Source: JBFLVN01 sp040758475 (lineage in GTDB: Bacteria > JAGRBM01). Taken from it: a DNA stretch of 17,488 bases. The stretch is taken from NCBI GenBank assembly GCA_040758475.1, contig JBFLVN010000046.1:1-17488 (forward strand), written 5' to 3'. The notes beneath the pieces are model-generated. The model was not told the origin of the DNA. It did not search any database and worked only from the letters and a program-made list of their open reading frames with translations. Numbering within the stretch: position 1 is the first letter of the stretch; each line of letters starts with the position of its first letter. This document shows positions 14,430 to 17,488 of this stretch, one piece after another. The position numbers and the translations under genes were made by a program.

Positions 14430-15029
14430 ATGCCCCGGATCGACTGGAGGCGTACGGAATTCCTCCTGGGAACTTCCTCTCCTGGCGAGTGGCCCCGCCA
14501 CCGGGCGGCCGAAATCGCTTTCGTGGGCCGATCGAACGTGGGGAAGAGTTCGCTCCTGAACGCCCTCACGGGAAAAAAAAGCCTCTCCCGCGTCTCGAAG
14601 ACGCCGGGATGCACCCGGCAAATCCTTTTCTTTCCCGTTACGCCCGGGCTTTGCCTCGTGGACCTTCCCGGTTACGGCTACGCCCGGCGGGGCGGGGAAG
14701 AACGGGAAGCCTGGGGAAAACACATCGAGAAATACCTGGAAGACCGGGAAAATCTCCGGCTTCTCGTCCTTCTCGTAGATAGCCGCCACGAGCCTACGCC
14801 GTTGGACCGCGCCCTTCTCGAATACGCCGCCAGGATCGGACGCCCCCTCCAGATTGTCCTGACGAAAGTGGACGTCCTTTCGGGAAACGAGCGGATGAAG
14901 GCCCTGCGCCGCGCGGCGGAGAGCCTGCCCGGCGGGCCCCTCGGGGCCCCCCTTGCCGTTTCCGCGAAAACGGGCGAGGGTATGGAGGAACTTCGAGGGC
15001 TTTTCGAGGAAACCGCTCGCTCCCGATGA
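14430..15029 (+). CDS. engB: EngB/YsxC family GTPase, ribosome biogenesis
   Basis: A 199-residue TrmE-Era-EngA-like GTPase needed in other bacteria for late assembly of the large ribosomal subunit. G1 is GRSNVGKS (33-40), the switch Thr lies in KTPGCTRQ (57-64), G3 is DLPGYG (78-83), G4 is TKVD (145-148) and G5 is SAK (178-180). Length and motif order are normal. The ATG at 14430 is the only start that gives the standard short N-terminus (MPRIDWRRTEFLLG); its ribosome site is weak, which fits translation within an operon. The stop overlaps the start of the next gene by four bases (ATGA). Confidence 0.96.
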   Translation: MPRIDWRRTEFLLGTSSPGEWPRHRAAEIAFVGRSNVGKSSLLNALTGKKSLSRVSKTPGCTRQILFFPVTPGLCLVDLPGYGYARRGGEEREAWGKHIEKYLEDRENLRLLVLLVDSRHEPTPLDRALLEYAARIGRPLQIVLTKVDVLSGNERMKALRRAAESLPGGPLGAPLAVSAKTGEGMEELRGLFEETARSR

Positions 15030-15697
15030 TCTGCCCCGAGTGCGGAACCGCAAACGCCCGCTTCGCCCGCTCTTGCACGAAGTGCAATGCCAGTCTCCCT
15101 CGCGCGAACCTGCGGGGGCTCTTCCTTGGGGCCGCCGGTTTCCTTCTGATCGTCGCCACGGCCGTCCTCGTCTGGCAGGGGCGCTTCACGTCCCGTGGGG
15201 AGGATCTCGGCGGCCTTTCGGCCGAAGAGCGCGAGGCCTGGATGCGGGCTGCTGCCGAATCCTTCGACTTCGATTCTCCCGGTAGTGAGTGGGACGAGGA
15301 GGACGGCGCCGACCTCGGCATCGCGGGCCCCGAAGTGCTAGTCGCCCGCTCGCTCCTCCGCCGGGAGGGCCTCGCCTACGGCGTCGTCCTCGTGGAACCC
15401 GCTCCCCTTTCGGCCAAGGGGCTCGCCGCCCTGGCCTTGGAACGCCTCGCCACCCGCTCCCAGAGTTTTTCCCTGGCCCGCCAGTCGACCGTCCAGCTCG
15501 CGGGGGAGAGCGCCGAACAAGCGGAATTCTCCCTCGAATCGAGCGGCATCGAAATCCGGTATCTGGCCACCTACGCCGTGCGAAATGGCGTGGGCTACCA
15601 GGTCCTCTTCTGGTGCGTCGCCCGCGACTTCCCCGCTTTCCGCGCCGAATTCGACAAGGCCCTTTCGAGCTGGGAATGGAAGGAGAAGGATTCGTGA
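15026..15697 (+). CDS. Zinc-ribbon, single-pass membrane protein of unknown function
   Basis: A 223-residue protein. The N-terminal CPEC...CTKC ribbon (C3, C6, C17, C20) should bind zinc on the cytoplasmic side. A single membrane helix follows at about 31-50, then an acidic linker (around 78-95) and a C-terminal domain of about 120 residues on the outside, with alternating hydrophobic strands (VLVARSLLRR, AYGVVLVEP, IEIRYLATYAVRNGVGYQVLFW). I do not recognise the C-terminal domain. The gene starts on the engB stop (ATGA) and its own stop overlaps the next start (GTGA), so the three genes are translationally coupled. Confidence 0.82.
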   Translation: MICPECGTANARFARSCTKCNASLPRANLRGLFLGAAGFLLIVATAVLVWQGRFTSRGEDLGGLSAEEREAWMRAAAESFDFDSPGSEWDEEDGADLGIAGPEVLVARSLLRREGLAYGVVLVEPAPLSAKGLAALALERLATRSQSFSLARQSTVQLAGESAEQAEFSLESSGIEIRYLATYAVRNGVGYQVLFWCVARDFPAFRAEFDKALSSWEWKEKDS

Positions 15698-16494
15698 TTT
15701 CTTTTTTCCTCAAGATCGTTCCCTGGGGCTTTCTGGCGCTGCTAGGAAACCTCGCTCTTTCTTCTCCCGCACGCGCCGACGACTGGGCCGTGATGCTCGG
15801 AAAAGTCGAAGTCCGGGAGCGGCCCGGCTTTTCGCAGGAAATTCTCGAAACCAGCGCCGAACTCGATCTCTACAAAGTCCTGGGCGAAGCGACGGCCAAG
15901 GGAGAGGGGGATCACGTCTGGTACGAAATCATCCTGCGGGAAGAGAGGCAGGTCCGGAAGGCGCAAACCAAGGGCTGGGTCGTCCAGCTCCCGGGGGAAG
16001 CGGACCCGCTCCTCAAGATGGAAGTCCCCGTCTTCAAGACGCCCGGCCCCGACCGGCTCATCGGAAACAAGAAATCCGCGTTCCTGAGCCTCACCGGCGT
16101 CCGGAGCCCCGACGGAAGGTGGCACGAAGTCACCTACGAAGACCGGATCGAAACGGTCCGCAATCAATTGGGCTACGTCCCCGCTTCCATGGCCATCCGT
16201 TTCCGGGACGCGAACCTCCAGGAACTCGTCCCCCGCGTCCAGGACATCCGCTCCCAGAATTGGCCCCTGGAATGGAAGGTGGACGTCCTCAAGGAAAAAA
16301 TCCGGAAAGGCTTCGACCGCAAGGCCGTGCGCTTCGCCCTTGGCGAGCCTTCCGAAATCTCCGTTCCAAAGGAAGGAAAGCAGCGGGAAGTGTGGATCTA
16401 CAAGAAGGGCGAAAAGCGCGTGGGAATCCTCTTCAAAAACGGGAAAGTAGTGAGCTGGAAAACGGCGGACGAAAAGAAAAAGAAGAAAAAGTAG
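15694..16494 (+). CDS. Exported SH3-like protein with a SmpA/OmlA-like C-terminal region
   Basis: A 266-residue protein with a Sec signal peptide and predicted cleavage after ARA (residues 26-28). After it come one or two bacterial SH3-like segments: the first ends in KGWVVQL (about 94-100), the second runs through MEVPVFKTPG to LGYVPASMAI (about 111-170). The last part, with VRFALGEPSEI and EVWIYKKGEKRVGILFKNGKVVSW, resembles the SmpA/BamE-type fold, where a GxP turn precedes a WxY strand. It ends in a lysine run (DEKKKKKK). SH3-like domains often bind peptidoglycan. The start is GTG overlapping the previous stop, with AAGGAGAAGG just upstream; an ATG at 15676 is less likely. It is last in the presumed operon. 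No terminator is seen before the convergent gene. Confidence 0.8.
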   Translation: MISFFLKIVPWGFLALLGNLALSSPARADDWAVMLGKVEVRERPGFSQEILETSAELDLYKVLGEATAKGEGDHVWYEIILREERQVRKAQTKGWVVQLPGEADPLLKMEVPVFKTPGPDRLIGNKKSAFLSLTGVRSPDGRWHEVTYEDRIETVRNQLGYVPASMAIRFRDANLQELVPRVQDIRSQNWPLEWKVDVLKEKIRKGFDRKAVRFALGEPSEISVPKEGKQREVWIYKKGEKRVGILFKNGKVVSWKTADEKKKKKK

Positions 16495-16522
16495 ATTCCC
16501 GATCGAACGGCCCTTTCTCTTG

Positions 16523-17488
16523 CTATTGAGATCCTGGTGTTTGCGGCACGGGGCAAAATTCCTTCAATCCAAAATCGCAGGCCTTTTCCCGAAATTCCGC
16601 GGCTTGTTCTTGATCGGCGGTGACTCCCTTCCCCTCCTCGTACAATTTGGCCAACGCCGCGCAAGCGATCCCACTCTCCTTGTCGCACGCAATCTTAAAG
16701 GAAAGCGCAGCCGCGTCCGACGTCTGGAAGGATGATGGATGTTCCAGTTGCATTAAACCCAGTTCGTAACAACTGGCGGCATCCTGCCGGTCACACCCGT
16801 TTTGAAGCAAGGAACGGCCATGTTCGACATCCTTTTTCGCCCCCGTTCCCGTCAAATACCCTTTCGCGGCGGCAAGGCAACTTCTCTCGCCCCCCGCTTC
16901 GCAGGCTCGCTCGTTATAATGAAAAGCCTTTTCCTCGTCGGTATCAACGGCAGACCCCGTTTTGTAGAGATCCGCCAAGGCACTACAAGCCGTCTTTCCT
17001 TTTAATTCACAGCCCTTCTCATAAAGCTCAAGGGCTTGTTCTTCCGATTTCGGAACAACAGCGCCTTGCAGATAATAAGAGGCGGTTTTCGCACACCCCT
17101 CCGCGTGGCCCTTCGCGCAGGAATTTTCATAAAAAGAAAAGGCTTGATTCTCATTCTGTGGAGCCCCGCGCCCAGCAGCGATCATCTTCCCCGCTTCGAA
17201 ACACCCGCCGGCGTGGCCGCTCTCACAACTCCGGCGAAGAAGATTAAGCGCCAAAACGGGATTCTCCACGGCACCATCGCCGTCACGGAACCGGAGCCCC
17301 ATGGAAAAGCACTCGGCTCCGCCTTGGCAATTGGCGTTTACGGCCAAAATCCGGCCGGCCAAGCTTTGTGGCACCATTTCCCTGAAAAATGAGAGGATGA
17401 CCTCTGCGCTTTTTAATTTCGCGCTCTCGTCAGCGAACTGAATGCCTACCAGATCAGCCTTCACCTTCTCGAGCAAAGCAGGAGCCCG
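16523..17488 (-). CDS. Cysteine-rich Sel1-like (Hcp-type) repeat protein, 5' end outside window
   Basis: The frame stays open to the window edge. The TTG at 17474-17476 has no ribosome site and is not a convincing start, so the N-terminus, probably with an export signal, lies beyond the window. At least seven repeats of about 36 residues are visible. Each carries two cysteines in the pattern C-x7-G...A...Y/L...C-x6/7-C, for example SCESGHAGGCFEAGKMIAAG and RACEAGGERSCLAAAKGYLTG. This is the disulfide-bonded Sel1 variant of Helicobacter Hcp proteins, with alpha-alpha repeats used for protein-protein contact in the envelope. By eye it is less GC-biased than its neighbours. No function beyond scaffolding can be read. 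It is convergent with the SH3-like gene. Confidence 0.85.
   Translation of the reverse strand, partial: RAPALLEKVKADLVGIQFADESAKLKSAEVILSFFREMVPQSLAGRILAVNANCQGGAECFSMGLRFRDGDGAVENPVLALNLLRRSCESGHAGGCFEAGKMIAAGRGAPQNENQAFSFYENSCAKGHAEGCAKTASYYLQGAVVPKSEEQALELYEKGCELKGKTACSALADLYKTGSAVDTDEEKAFHYNERACEAGGERSCLAAAKGYLTGTGAKKDVEHGRSLLQNGCDRQDAASCYELGLMQLEHPSSFQTSDAAALSFKIACDKESGIACAALAKLYEEGKGVTADQEQAAEFREKACDFGLKEFCPVPQTPGSQ

Noticed and set aside
1..17488. Mobile element, prophage or CRISPR array
   Set aside because: No transposase, integrase, phage protein, terminal inverted repeats or regularly spaced repeats were seen. The tRNA has no obvious duplicated 3' end as an attachment site in the window.

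Overview
The window is high-GC, gene-dense bacterial DNA. It looks chromosomal rather than mobile, because I see no transposase, integrase, phage gene or CRISPR array. A Gram-negative organism of deltaproteobacterial or myxobacterial type is the best guess. The evidence is a lipoprotein signal, a two-FHA sigma54 activator, a RoxA-like di-heme cytochrome, System II cytochrome c maturation, and a regulator-type C-terminal tail at the left edge. This assignment is inference; no rRNA or marker gene is present to settle it.

Layout, left to right. (1) The C-terminal end of a gene entering from the left, with a clear terminator. (2) A divergent pair: an extended SDR/epimerase (minus) and an MGAT-like acyltransferase (plus, followed by a terminator). 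(3) A small Cys-rich lipoprotein. (4) tRNA-Arg(TCG) on the minus strand, whose 5' end overlaps the 3' end of a polytopic membrane protein gene. (5) A VapBC-type toxin-antitoxin pair. (6) An acyl-CoA dehydrogenase (minus) and a classical SDR (plus) diverging from a palindrome. (7) A two-FHA NtrC-type regulator and a TetR regulator, both minus. (8) A large RoxA-like di-heme c-type cytochrome (plus), divergent from the TetR gene. (9) A likely five-gene operon: resB, ccsA, engB, a zinc-ribbon membrane protein and an exported SH3-like protein. (10) A Cys-rich Sel1/Hcp-like repeat protein (minus) running off the right edge.

How the genes may work together. The best functional story is the right half. 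A secreted di-heme cytochrome related to rubber oxygenases sits next to a TetR repressor gene, with a palindrome over its promoter. The two core System II heme-attachment genes (resB, ccsA) lie immediately downstream. System II could mature the CXXCH hemes of the cytochrome, so the locus may couple an extracellular or periplasmic oxygenase to its maturation. The left half carries lipid-related enzymes (acyltransferase, acyl-CoA dehydrogenase, two SDRs), but it is not one operon. CcsA appears to carry an internal insertion with about four extra membrane segments, which is the most unusual architecture in the window.

No stretch longer than about 300 bases lacks a gene. The largest gaps are 1313-1566, 2497-2684, 8970-9166 and 11249-11406, and each holds the regulatory features listed below.
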